A stretch of DNA of 64,000 nt from assembly GCF_000745215.1 (NCBI RefSeq), contig NZ_JQNK01000009.1, positions 2,232,001-2,296,000 on the forward strand. The letters are read 5' to 3'. The notes beneath the pieces were generated by a model. It did no database searches and was not told the DNA's origin. It saw nothing but the letters and a program-made list of their open reading frames with translations. The position numbers and the translations under genes were made by a program. The stretch is from Methylosinus sp. PW1. Lineage in GTDB: Bacteria; Pseudomonadota; Alphaproteobacteria; Rhizobiales; Beijerinckiaceae. This document shows, piece after piece, positions 8,611-16,718 of the stretch; positions within the stretch are counted from its first letter, which is position 1; each line of letters opens with the position of its first letter.

Positions 8611-9489
8611 ATGTCGCAACCGGAACCGACGTCGAACGGCAATATTTTCAGCGGCGTTCTCGCTGGCAAGCGGGGCCTCGTGCTCGGCGTCGCCAATAAT
8701 AAATCCATCGCCTGGGGCATAGCCAAGGCCGCGGCCGACGCTGGCGCGCAGCTCGCCCTCACCTTCCAGGTCGAGGCGCTGGAGAAGCGCGTGCGCCCGC
8801 TCGCCGCCGAGATCGGCGCGACCGTCGTCGGCCGCTGCGACGTCTCCGAGCCGGAGACGATCGACGCCGTCTTCGCCGAGGTCGAGAAGCTGTGGGGCAA
8901 GATCGATTTCGTCGTCCATTGTCTCGCCTTCTCGGACAAGGACCAGCTCGACGGCCGCTATGTCGACACGACGGCGGAGAATTTCACGCAGTCGCTGCTG
9001 ATCTCCTGCTTCTCCTTCACGGCCGTCGCGCAGCGCGCCGAGAAGCTGATGAAGGACGGCGGCTCGCTGCTCACCCTCACCTATTACGGCGCCGAGAAAT
9101 GGATGCCGCATTACAATGTGATGGGCGTCGCCAAGGCCGCGCTCGAGGCCTCGGTGCGCTATCTCGCCGCTGATCTCGGCGAGAAGAACATTCGCGTCAA
9201 CGCGATTTCCGCCGGGCCGATCAAGACTTTGGCGGCCTCGGGCATCGGCGACTTTCGCTATATTCTGCGCTGGAACGAATATAACGCGCCGCTGCGCCGC
9301 GTGGTGACGATCGAGGAAGTGGGCGAGACGGCGGTCTATCTGCTCTCGCCCATGGCGCGCGGCGTCACCGGCGAGGTGCTGCATGTGGACGCCGGCTACC
9401 ATGTGGTGGGCATGATGAATCCGGGCGCGGCGCCGAAAATGGCCTCGCTGCTGGCGCTGCTGCCGCAGCATACGACAGAGGCGAAATAG
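8611..9489 (+). CDS. fabI: enoyl-[acyl-carrier-protein] reductase [NADH], FabI
   Basis: A 292-residue short-chain dehydrogenase fold enzyme that reduces enoyl-ACP with NADH in the last step of each fatty-acid elongation cycle. The FabI-specific nucleotide-binding block GVANNKSIAWGIAKA sits at about residues 30-45. The catalytic Tyr and Lys are in YNVMGVAK, with the FabI-typical second Tyr in TYYGAEKW just before. NAISAGPIKTLAASGI is the substrate-loop region. The ATG at 8611 gives the normal start. A long hairpin follows the stop. Confidence 0.95.
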   Translation: MSQPEPTSNGNIFSGVLAGKRGLVLGVANNKSIAWGIAKAAADAGAQLALTFQVEALEKRVRPLAAEIGATVVGRCDVSEPETIDAVFAEVEKLWGKIDFVVHCLAFSDKDQLDGRYVDTTAENFTQSLLISCFSFTAVAQRAEKLMKDGGSLLTLTYYGAEKWMPHYNVMGVAKAALEASVRYLAADLGEKNIRVNAISAGPIKTLAASGIGDFRYILRWNEYNAPLRRVVTIEEVGETAVYLLSPMARGVTGEVLHVDAGYHVVGMMNPGAAPKMASLLALLPQHTTEAK

Positions 9490-9510
9490 TCTTTATTCGG
9501 AGACGGCCGT

Positions 9511-9547
9511 CATTCCCGACACGCGCGAAATCGCGCGATCGGGAATG
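9511..9547. repeat. REP-like hairpin after fabI
   Basis: CATTCCCGA (9511-9519) pairs with TCGGGAATG (9539-9547), and an inner stem CGCGCGA/TCGCGCG continues the helix. The outer arm and its GTCATTCCCG context recur in a hairpin after the UDP-glucose dehydrogenase gene (50669-50701). Position suggests a terminator or mRNA 3'-end role for fabI. Confidence 0.7.
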
Positions 9548-9585
9548 CGCGGGCTATGAGCGAATGCCCCGAGCCGCGCCGCTTG

Positions 9586-9613
9586 ATAGCGTATCTCATT
9601 TGAGATACGCTAT
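9586..9613. promoter_or_regulatory. perfect 13-bp inverted repeat, probable RelB operator
   Basis: ATAGCGTATCTCA (9586-9598) and TGAGATACGCTAT (9601-9613) are exact reverse complements with a TT centre. The palindrome lies 45 bases before the antitoxin start, where RelB/DinJ-type antitoxins normally bind to repress their own operon. It is far more AT-rich than its surroundings and has no T-tract, so an operator is more likely than a terminator. Confidence 0.75.
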
Positions 9614-9658
9614 TCGACGGATAGGGGCACGCGCATACACGCGCATAGGGGTAAGCAC

Positions 9659-9940
9659 ATGGCTGCACGCACTTCCATGCTTCATGTCCGAGTGGACGAT
9701 GAAACCAAGGCGCAAGCGACGGCTGCGCTCAACGCCATGGGCTTGTCCGTCTCAGACGCGGTGCGGCTGTTCTTGCATCGAGTCGTAGCGGAACAAGCCT
9801 TCCCGCTGGAACTCAAGGCGCCGAACGCCGAAACGCGTTCAGCCATGGCGGAGGCCGAAGAAATCGCCCGGACTCGCCGCGGCCGCTTCGCAACTGCCGG
9901 CGAACTGTTTGCCGACCTTGAAAAAGCCCGCGGCGAGTAA
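9659..9940 (+). CDS. RelB/DinJ family antitoxin
   Basis: A 93-residue protein. MLHVRVDDETKAQATAALNAMGLSVSDAVRLFLHRVVAE is the ribbon-helix-helix DNA-binding half shared by RelB and DinJ; the C-terminal half (ETRSAMAEAEEIARTRRGRF) would wrap the toxin. It overlaps the toxin gene by 32 bases and sits behind a perfect palindromic operator. It is expected to neutralise the toxin and autorepress. Confidence 0.92.
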   Translation: MAARTSMLHVRVDDETKAQATAALNAMGLSVSDAVRLFLHRVVAEQAFPLELKAPNAETRSAMAEAEEIARTRRGRFATAGELFADLEKARGE

Positions 9941-10244
9941 GAGAGCGCGACCGCCTCGTGCGGCAGATTACGCAAAGTCGTTCCTGAAAGACTGGGAGCG
10001 ACTGTCGCGCTCCGGTCGCTTCGACATGAGCCGGCTCAAAGAGGTCATGTTGCTGCTCATCGCCAACAGCGCCCCACTCGGAGCGGAGTGGCGCGACCAT
10101 CCGTTGAAAGGCGAGTGGAAGGGCTACCGAGAATGCCATATCGGTGGCGATTTCCTGCTGGCCTATAAGATAGACGACCGCGACGAGGCGGGCCTCATCG
10201 TCTTCATTCGCGCCGGCGCTCACGCCGATCTTTTCGACGAGTAG
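9909..10244 (+). CDS. YafQ-family mRNA interferase toxin
   Basis: A RelE-superfamily toxin of up to 111 residues. The core HPLKGEWKGYRECHIGGDFLLAYKI followed by IFIRAGAHADLF (sequence IVFIRAGAHADLF) is characteristic of YafQ, including the conserved catalytic His near the C-terminus (in the translated protein the segment reads RAGAHADLF). YafQ cleaves mRNA on the ribosome. The start is uncertain: TTG codons at 9909 or 9918 inside the antitoxin gene are the only early options, implying translational coupling. Confidence 0.9.
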   Translation: MPTLKKPAASKRARPPRAADYAKSFLKDWERLSRSGRFDMSRLKEVMLLLIANSAPLGAEWRDHPLKGEWKGYRECHIGGDFLLAYKIDDRDEAGLIVFIRAGAHADLFDE

Positions 10245-10321
10245 CCGGCGCGTCCATCGATGCTTCATAACGCGGCCGATGCTTCATAACGCGGCGTCGC
10301 AAACGCTCACTATGCATGCTC

Positions 10322-10344
10322 GGACCGCGAGCCTTCAGGCTCGC
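10322..10344. repeat. short palindromic repeat, copy 2
   Basis: Exact second copy of the 23-base element at 6839-6861, containing the hairpin GCGAGCCTTCAGGCTCGC. It lies 10 bases beyond the stop codon of the minus-strand L,D-transpeptidase gene and 77 bases after the YafQ gene, so it could serve as a transcription terminator for either. Confidence 0.7.
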
Positions 10345-10354
10345 ATTCCCGCCC

Positions 10355-11947
10355 TCAGCGGAATTTCACGGTGAGATCGGTGCCGACGGCGCCGGTTTCC
10401 GAGCTAGGGCCTTGATCGGAGATGATGATCGAGCCGCCGAGCCATAGGCGATCGGCGATCTGCTGGCGCACATCGTCCGAGAGTTCGAGACGGTCCAGCG
10501 CGTCGGCGGCGCTGGAGGCCGCGCCCAGCGGGGCGGCGCTGCGCTCCTCCACCAATCCCTTCTTCTTATGCGCGGCGCGCGCTTCGGCGATGCGCGGCGG
10601 CATGGACAGAACCGACCATTTCAGCGCGCCATTCTCGCCGCTCGCCGTTGCGATATAGAGATGCGAGCCCAGCGGGCGTTCCGGCTCGCGGATCGTCGCC
10701 GGCGCGTCGAAGATCGGCGTCAGCCCCTGGCGCACATAGATGCGCTGATTCTTCTTGCTCACCAGAATGGAGATCGGCGCGGCGCGCAATTGCGCGTCCT
10801 TCTCCGCCTTGGCGGCGGCGGCGGAGGCTTCCGCCGCCTCGCGGGAGCGGCGGCCCGCCTCCACGACTTCTGCGTCGCTGGCGTTATAGGCGGTCTTGGC
10901 GGCCTCGAGCCGGGCCTTGGCCTCGGCGAGGGCGGCGTCCGCTTTGGCCTTGGCGGCCTCGGCCGGGCTCGCGCCGTCATTGGTGGGAAGGTCCGGCTTG
11001 GCGGTCGCCACATCCTGGCGCTTGGCGGCGGCGGCGTCGGCGGCCTTGGCCGCGGCTTCCGCCTTGGCGCGTGCGCTCGCCTCGGCGGCTTCGGCCGATC
11101 GCAGCTCGACGGAGGCGCGGGCGGCCTGCTGCCGCTTGGCGTTGAGAGCGACCGAGGCTTCCGTCGCCGCCTTGGAGGCGGCCGCGGCGTCGGCCGTGGC
11201 TTTCGTCTTCAGCTGCTCGGCGTAGCGACGCGGATTGAGCAGCGGCGCCGCGCCGCCATCGGCGAAGCCGTCGCGCAGGCCGGCGTCGGCGAGCGTCGCG
11301 GCCGAGGCTTCCGTCGGCGAGCGCATCTTGGGCGTGGGCAAAGCGGGATGCGAGATTTCGCTCGGCGACAGATCATAGGGCGCGATGACGACGCGCTCGC
11401 CGATGCGGGTCATGCCCCACAGCTTCTGTGCGAAGGAGTCCGGCAGGCGGATGCAGCCGTGCGAGGCGGGATGGCCGGTCACATGGCCCGTATGCATGGC
11501 GACGCCGGACCAGGTGATGCGCTGCATGTAGGGCATGGGCGCGCCGGAATAGAGATTGGAGCGGTGGAAGCGCTCGCGGCCGAGAATGGTGAACATGCCT
11601 TCCGGCGTCGGATGGCCGGGCACGCCGGTGGAGATGACCGAGCGATCCACGAGGCCATTGTGATTGTAGATGGAGATATGCTGGCCGCCGAGCGACACGA
11701 CCGCGAACAGCGGTCGCGCGAGGCTCGCATTTTCGGCCGGCTTGGCCTCGGAGGAGCTTCCGCGCTTGCCGCGCTTGCGCGGCGCCTTGGGCGCCTCGCC
11801 CACGGGAGAATCGGCGGAATAGCCGAGCGCGGATGCGGGCCGCGCCTCGAGGGCGAGAACCGAGGCGGCGACGCTCGCGGCGCAGGCCGCGGAAAAGGCG
11901 CGAAGGCAGACCCTGCGGCTGCGGGCTACAGCAGCGACTTCCGACAT
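10355..11947 (-). CDS. L,D-transpeptidase (YkuD) with coiled-coil insert
   Basis: A 530-residue exported protein. A twin-arginine-poor signal peptide (about residues 1-38) precedes an intact YkuD domain (about 85-205) with the active-site block TGHPASHGCIRLPDSF, whose Cys forms the acyl-enzyme in 3-3 peptidoglycan cross-linking or lipoprotein attachment. Residues about 250-400 are an Ala/Glu/Lys-rich coiled coil. The C-terminus (ISILVSKKNQRIYVRQG onward) resembles the first half of a second YkuD domain but has no HGC motif. ATG 11947 is preceded by CAGGAG; the longer frame upstream lacks a signal peptide. Confidence 0.9.
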   Translation of the reverse strand: MSEVAAVARSRRVCLRAFSAACAASVAASVLALEARPASALGYSADSPVGEAPKAPRKRGKRGSSSEAKPAENASLARPLFAVVSLGGQHISIYNHNGLVDRSVISTGVPGHPTPEGMFTILGRERFHRSNLYSGAPMPYMQRITWSGVAMHTGHVTGHPASHGCIRLPDSFAQKLWGMTRIGERVVIAPYDLSPSEISHPALPTPKMRSPTEASAATLADAGLRDGFADGGAAPLLNPRRYAEQLKTKATADAAAASKAATEASVALNAKRQQAARASVELRSAEAAEASARAKAEAAAKAADAAAAKRQDVATAKPDLPTNDGASPAEAAKAKADAALAEAKARLEAAKTAYNASDAEVVEAGRRSREAAEASAAAAKAEKDAQLRAAPISILVSKKNQRIYVRQGLTPIFDAPATIREPERPLGSHLYIATASGENGALKWSVLSMPPRIAEARAAHKKKGLVEERSAAPLGAASSAADALDRLELSDDVRQQIADRLWLGGSIIISDQGPSSETGAVGTDLTVKFR

Positions 11948-12220
11948 GACGCGAAAACTCCTGACACACACGAACACATTGCTCGAGCACATAACGCTCT
12001 GGGCCGAACTGGACAGAGCCTCGCCCTCGCCTGCATTGCTCTTATTGGTTAATGTCGCCTTGAAATCTATGCGCCGGCGCACGTCGGGAAGAATTGCGGG
12101 GAATTTTTCCATTCGCCGCCATAATGCCTCGAGGCCGTTCTCCGCTTTTCGCTCGCCGCGCCCGTCCCCGCGCCCCCGGCCGGCCTATTTCTCCCGCATA
12201 GAATCGTTTCGGAGAGGAAG

Positions 12221-13324
12221 ATGGCTGCGATGTCTTTTCGTCGGGCGTTGGGGCGGCTCGCGCTCGCGCCGCTCGCTCTGGCCCTCGCGCTCGCGCCGGC
12301 CGGGGCCTGCACGAGCTTTCTGCTGAAGGCGGCCGATGGCGCGCGCGTCTACGGCCGCACGCTGGAGTTCGGCTTTCCGCTCGAATCGGAGGCGATCGTC
12401 ATTCCGCGCAATCACGCCGCGCGGGCGACGGGGCCGGACGGCAAGCCCGGCTGGGGCTGGAAATCCCGCTATGCGATCGCCGGGCTCAACGCCTTCGGCC
12501 TGCCGGTCGTCGTCGACGGCATGAATGAAAAAGGCCTCGCCGGCGGCATTCTCTATTTTCCGGGCTTCGCCGGCTACGCCGATCCCAAGACCGCCGACGC
12601 CGGCCATGCGCTGGCCCCTTGGGACTTTCTCACCTGGGCGCTGGGCAATTTCGCCAGCGTCGAGGAGCTGCGCGCGGCGCTGGACACGATCGCCATCGTC
12701 GATATCGTGCAGCCGAACCTCGGAATCGTTCCGCCCTTTCATTACACGCTGCATGACGCCAACGGCGCCTCGCTGGTCGTCGAGCCCATCGGCGGGCGGC
12801 TGAAAATCTATGAGAATCCGCTCGGCGTCGTCACCAACGCGCCCTCCTTCGACTGGCACCTCACCAATCTGCGCAATTATGTGAAGCTCTCGCCGGTGGA
12901 CGCGCCGCCGCTGAAGATCGCCGGGGAGAGCTTCGCGCCGCTGGGCGCCGGCTCCGGCCTCCTCGGCATTCCGGGCGACCCCACCCCGCCGTCGCGATTC
13001 GTGCGCGCCGTCGGCATGACCCTCTCCGCCGAGCCGCAGAAGGACGCCGCCGGCGCGGTGCGCCTCGCCGAGCACATTCTCAATAATTTCGACATTCCGC
13101 TGGGGCTGGTGCGCGTCACGCCGCAGGACACCTCGCGCTTCGAGTTCACGCAATGGTCGTCGATCGCCGATCTCTCCGGCCGCGTCTATTATGTGAAGAG
13201 CTATGACAATCAGACCCTGCGCAGCATAGATCTCACCAAGTCGGAGCTCGAGGGCCGCAGCGTGCGGGCGGCCCCTCTGCGGCCCTCCTCCCGGATCGCG
13301 CCTGTCGAATTTCCAAAACATTAG
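12221..13324 (+). CDS. secreted choloylglycine hydrolase-family (linear amide C-N) hydrolase
   Basis: A 367-residue Ntn-hydrolase of the penicillin V acylase/bile salt hydrolase family. The signal peptide ends APAGA, and the next residue is Cys30, the nucleophile (C-T-S-F), so cleavage would expose it as the N-terminal catalytic residue. Other family blocks include YGRTLEFGF (Arg and Glu in the active site), DGMNEKGLAGG and the Asn/Arg-containing later region. Such enzymes cleave amides, including acyl-homoserine lactones in some Gram-negatives; the substrate here is unknown. A second ATG at 12230 is possible. Confidence 0.9.
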   Translation: MAAMSFRRALGRLALAPLALALALAPAGACTSFLLKAADGARVYGRTLEFGFPLESEAIVIPRNHAARATGPDGKPGWGWKSRYAIAGLNAFGLPVVVDGMNEKGLAGGILYFPGFAGYADPKTADAGHALAPWDFLTWALGNFASVEELRAALDTIAIVDIVQPNLGIVPPFHYTLHDANGASLVVEPIGGRLKIYENPLGVVTNAPSFDWHLTNLRNYVKLSPVDAPPLKIAGESFAPLGAGSGLLGIPGDPTPPSRFVRAVGMTLSAEPQKDAAGAVRLAEHILNNFDIPLGLVRVTPQDTSRFEFTQWSSIADLSGRVYYVKSYDNQTLRSIDLTKSELEGRSVRAAPLRPSSRIAPVEFPKH

Positions 13325-13403
13325 GCGAAGCGCCTTGTCATGGGGGAGGGTTTTTGTTAGACGGGCCGCCTGCCGGCGCTTTGGTTTCGATCAGCGCCCC
13401 GGC

Positions 13404-13488
13404 GCGGTCGTGGCGGAATTGGTAGACGCGCTAGCTTGAGGTGCTAGTTGGGCAACCAGTGGAGGTTCGAGTCCTCTCGACCGCACCA
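13404..13488 (+). tRNA. tRNA-Leu (anticodon GAG)
   Basis: Acceptor arms GCGGTCG and CGACCGC pair over 7 bp and CCA is encoded at 13486-13488. The D loop contains GGTAGACGCG, the anticodon stem CTAGC/GCTAG frames the loop TTGAGGT with anticodon GAG, a long class-II variable arm follows, and the T loop is GGTTCGAGTCC. An 85-base length with a long variable arm confirms leucine. Confidence 0.97.
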
Positions 13489-13734
13489 AGCCTCTCTTCG
13501 TCGAGGCTGCTGACAGATCGGCTTTCGTCGCGGCCCGGCGTCGGGCGCCCGCAAAGCCCTCCCCCGATCCGAAGACCGCCGATCGCCTCGCGCGAGCCGT
13601 CGCCCGAAGAGGGTAGAATCGCCGGCTGGCAAAGATTCGGATAATTCCTGTCTCTCGCTCGCTGCTAAGATAGAGTCTCGGGGCGCCGGCGTCGAAAGCG
13701 CGCGCGGGCGCTCGAGCGGGCATGGAAACAAAAA

Positions 13735-14562
13735 ATGTCGGGTCGCGAATTCGGTTTGGACAGATTGCTGAAGATATTCGAGCGCAAGGAGCGGACCTTC
13801 GACCGCTATGTCGACGCGCTCCCCACCCATCAGAACGCCATCGACGCCATTCCCGGCTGGAGCACCGCATTCCCCGAGGCCTTCGGGGTGACGGCCGGCA
13901 TTGTCCCGACCTATTACGATCAGCGGATTTTCTGGGCCGTCGAATGTTTCGGGTCGCTGGAGGGCCGCGAGGTTCTGGAGCTCGGCCCGCTCGAGGCCGG
14001 CCACACCTATATGCTGGAGAACGCCGGCGCGGTGGTGGATGCGGTGGAGGCCAATCAGCTCGCCTTCATGCGCTGTCTCGTCGCCAAGGAGATTCTGCGG
14101 ATGCAGAAGGCGCGCTTCTGGCTGGGCGATTTCGTCAAATGGCTGGAACAGACCGACAAGAGCTATGATCTCATCGTCGCCTCCGGCGTGCTCTATCATC
14201 AGCATGATCCGCTGCGGCTGCTGGAGCTGATCGCGCAGCGCGCTTCTTCCGTGTTCATCTGGACGCATGTCGTCTCGGACGCCATGCCGCTCTCCGATCC
14301 GCGGCGCAGCGTCATGGCGAAGGAGCCGGAAATCCTCTCCTTTCACGGCGTGAAGGTGCGCGCCTATCCGCGCAGCTATGTGAAGGCGCAGGCCAATCCG
14401 GCCTTTTGCGGCGGCATGCGCGACGATCATCGCTGGCTCGACAGGGACGATCTCCTCGCCGCGCTGCGGGCGCTCGGCTTCGACGACATTCGGACCAATC
14501 ACGACGATCCAGACCATTTCTTCGGCCCGGCCATATCGATCTTCGCGCGGAAGTCATCGTAA
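13735..14562 (+). CDS. class I SAM-dependent methyltransferase
   Basis: A 275-residue protein. VLELGPLEAGHTYML (about residues 80-94) is the SAM-binding glycine-rich loop (motif I, variant), VDAVEANQLAF is the acidic motif II and YDLIVASGVLYHQHDP is motif IV/post-motif. The fold resembles small-molecule or tRNA-wobble (CmoB/DUF1698-like) methyltransferases. It is followed 33 bases later by an SGNH-type gene, so the pair may modify a surface glycan. The substrate is unknown. Confidence 0.8.
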   Translation: MSGREFGLDRLLKIFERKERTFDRYVDALPTHQNAIDAIPGWSTAFPEAFGVTAGIVPTYYDQRIFWAVECFGSLEGREVLELGPLEAGHTYMLENAGAVVDAVEANQLAFMRCLVAKEILRMQKARFWLGDFVKWLEQTDKSYDLIVASGVLYHQHDPLRLLELIAQRASSVFIWTHVVSDAMPLSDPRRSVMAKEPEILSFHGVKVRAYPRSYVKAQANPAFCGGMRDDHRWLDRDDLLAALRALGFDDIRTNHDDPDHFFGPAISIFARKSS

Positions 14563-14595
14563 GGCGCGGGCCGACGGCCGGAGCGGGAAGGCGAT

Positions 14596-15675
14596 ATGAG
14601 AGTGATGCTGCTCGGCGGGTCGAACGCCGGGGTCCATTTCGGCTGGGCCGCCCAATTGCAGGGGCTCATGCCGGAGCATGAGATGACCAACCGCTTTCTC
14701 GGCGCCGTCGGCTCGCTCTATGGCCTCGCGCGGCTCATCGAGGCGGAGCGGCGCGGCGAGGCGCCGCCCGATCTCGTCGTTTTCGAATATGCGCTCAACG
14801 ACGTCATTCTGCTGGACGCCGGCTTCACCACGACCTCCCTGGTTCACGATTCGCTGGCCAGCGTCGCGCAGCATTGCGCGGAGCGCGGCGTCCCCTTGCT
14901 GTTCCTGTGCCTGCGTCCGCGCCCGACGGGCGGACGGCGCCTCTCCGCCTTCGTGCGGCGCATCGACCGCGTCTATCGCCGCATCGCCGCGGCGCATGGC
15001 ATGGCCCCCTGCGTGACGCCTGCGACGATCTTCGGCGAGGAGCGCGCGGAGGATTTCGTCGATCCGCATCATCTCACCGCGGAAGCCTCGGTGAAATGCG
15101 CGAAGGTCGTGGCCGATTTCATTTCCGGCGGCGCCGTTCCGATTCCGTGGGCGTCCCGGCTTCACGCGCCCATTTTCGATTATGTCTCCGCGTCGCAGGC
15201 CGAGCCGCAGGGAAGCTGCCGCAGAGTGGAGATCGTATCGACGGTCTTCTCCGGGAGCTTTCTGGAGATCGCCCGGCCGGGGGCCAGCCGCTGGCCCGGC
15301 CGCGGCCGTCTCGCCGGCCTGCTGCTGCGCTCGACGCAAGAGAGCGGCGTCTATCGCATATCGGCGGGCGGGCGCGCTTTCGCCCGCACGGCGCAATCGA
15401 GCATGCGCGAGATCGTGCCCAATCTCATCCTCCTCCATTATTCGCGCCGACGCCCATGGGCCAATGACGATCTCGAGATCGCCATGCCGGACGATGAGAG
15501 CGCCCTCGCGGCCCTGCCGCAGGAGAAAACGCTGCTGCCGGCCGCGCCCGGCGCGCCTTTTGCGGAGCAGAGGTTGCAGATAGCCGCCGTCATGTTCTGG
15601 CGGCCGTCTTTCTGGCGGCGCTGGCTGGCCCTGCTCTCGCTACGCTTTCGCCAGCAAAAGCGAAGCTTTCGCTAG
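14596..15675 (+). CDS. SGNH/GDSL-type hydrolase or acyltransferase
   Basis: A 359-residue protein. Block I reads MLLGGSNAGVHFG (Ser in GGSN replaces the usual GDS), block III reads EYALNDV (Asn) and block V reads DPHHLTAEA (Asp/His), which together supply a Ser-Asp-His catalytic set in the first 190 residues. The remaining C-terminal part is beta-rich and basic. No signal peptide or helix is seen. The 33-base spacing from the methyltransferase gene implies an operon; O-acyl editing of a surface polymer is inferred. Confidence 0.75.
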   Translation: MRVMLLGGSNAGVHFGWAAQLQGLMPEHEMTNRFLGAVGSLYGLARLIEAERRGEAPPDLVVFEYALNDVILLDAGFTTTSLVHDSLASVAQHCAERGVPLLFLCLRPRPTGGRRLSAFVRRIDRVYRRIAAAHGMAPCVTPATIFGEERAEDFVDPHHLTAEASVKCAKVVADFISGGAVPIPWASRLHAPIFDYVSASQAEPQGSCRRVEIVSTVFSGSFLEIARPGASRWPGRGRLAGLLLRSTQESGVYRISAGGRAFARTAQSSMREIVPNLILLHYSRRRPWANDDLEIAMPDDESALAALPQEKTLLPAAPGAPFAEQRLQIAAVMFWRPSFWRRWLALLSLRFRQQKRSFR

Positions 15676-15770
15676 AACAAGGAGCTCGGGGCGTTCGGCC
15701 AAGCCGCGACCACAATTGGGCGGCAGTGTCCGGGGCAACCGATACGACAAACCAGAGGTTCCGCCACATC

Positions 15771-15998
15771 ATGACCGACGAGACGAGCGATCATACGGTC
15801 GATCTGAGTGACCCTTCCGAATATGAGGACATCGTCTCTCAGCGCGCCATCGCCTTCTGCCACCTCGCCAAAGTCGCCGACTCCGTCCGCGACGAGCAGG
15901 TCAAGGAGCAGTGCCTCATCATGCTGCGCAAGCTCAACGCCAGCATAAGGGCGCCCTCGACCGCGGAGGTGCGATCGATCGATGGCGGACAGCTCTGA
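15771..15998 (+). CDS. small hypothetical protein
   Basis: A 75-residue acidic protein (MTDETSDHTVDLSDPSEYED at the start) with a helical core containing two Cys residues. No family recognised. The ATG at 15771 is chosen over an upstream GTG at 15726, whose leader lacks protein character. It is convergent with the Hpt gene, only four bases apart, and has typical codon bias for the region, so it is probably real. Confidence 0.6.
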   Translation: MTDETSDHTVDLSDPSEYEDIVSQRAIAFCHLAKVADSVRDEQVKEQCLIMLRKLNASIRAPSTAEVRSIDGGQL

Positions 15999-16002
15999 CG
16001 CC

Positions 16003-16344
16003 TCACCGACCGAGCCGGGTCGTGATCGCCAGCTGCGCCTCGGCCAGCCGCGCGCTGAGCGCCCGCCGCCGCTCTGGCTCCGCCAGGGCGGACTCATAAT
16101 CTTCGGCCGCGTCGCCGAGCGCAAAGGCGCCGATGGCGCGCGCCGCGCCCTTGAGCGTATGGGCGAGGTCCAGGCGCGCCTTGTCGGAGGCGGCCGCCGC
16201 CAGCCTGCCGTCGAACTCGCCGGCCTGGGCGAGGAAAAGCGTCAGCAGCTCGGCTTCGAGCTCCGCATCGCCCATCGTCTGGCGCGCGAGATACGCCCAA
16301 TCGACGGCGGCGGGCGCGCCTTCGGGATTTTCGCCATCCGTCAT
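16003..16344 (-). CDS. Hpt-domain histidine phosphotransfer protein
   Basis: A 113-residue protein made almost entirely of an Hpt four-helix domain. The phospho-accepting His lies in LDLAHTLKGAARAIGA (about residues 60-70), the canonical H-x-L-K-G motif, and a later helix DAAEDYESAL completes the bundle. It would relay phosphate between a hybrid kinase and a response regulator; neither is nearby. ATG at 16344 starts the domain protein; the longer frame upstream is arginine-rich non-coding DNA. Confidence 0.87.
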   Translation of the reverse strand: MTDGENPEGAPAAVDWAYLARQTMGDAELEAELLTLFLAQAGEFDGRLAAAASDKARLDLAHTLKGAARAIGAFALGDAAEDYESALAEPERRRALSARLAEAQLAITTRLGR

Positions 16345-16718
16345 TCTACGTCTCCGATCGGCCCTTCGCGGAAAAGTCTCGTTTTTCCTGTGGATTGCGT
16401 CGCATGCCCGCGCGGGGCCTCGGCGATTGCGCTCGCCGGGCCGAATCGGGCGTCGTATTCTTATTCGAATCAATCTTATGTAAGCATTGCTTCGGATTTT
16501 CGGCCAGGCCACAGGTCGCCCCTTTTGCTCCGCTCGAGGCGGAGCGCCGAGCATCTTCCTCCGGTCGCGTTAACGACGATTTCGATTGGCCGTCCGCGCC
16601 CGTTTCATTTGCGGGCCGACGGCGGTAATATTTGGTTAATCTTTTCTGCTCGATGTGAACGGCGAAAAAGCGTGAGCGGCGTCATAAAACGGAACCATGA
16701 CCGCTCGGAGAGGTGACG
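16345..16718. other. divergent intergenic region between hpt and the GPR-like gene
   Basis: About 374 bases with lower GC content than the rest, especially 16455-16500 and 16560-16650 (for example TTAACGACGATTTCG and TATTTGGTTAATC). It must hold promoters for both genes. No inverted repeat, RNA structure or small ORF convinced me. Confidence 0.5.

Noticed and set aside
13489..13734. A possible small gene between tRNA-Leu and the methyltransferase gene
   Set aside because: Only arginine-rich short frames without a ribosome site; a weak GCCTC/GAGGC hairpin after the tRNA is the only structure.
13404..15675. tRNA-Leu as the attachment site of an integrated island
   Set aside because: No integrase and no direct repeat of the tRNA 3' end was found downstream, and codon usage of the following genes is normal.
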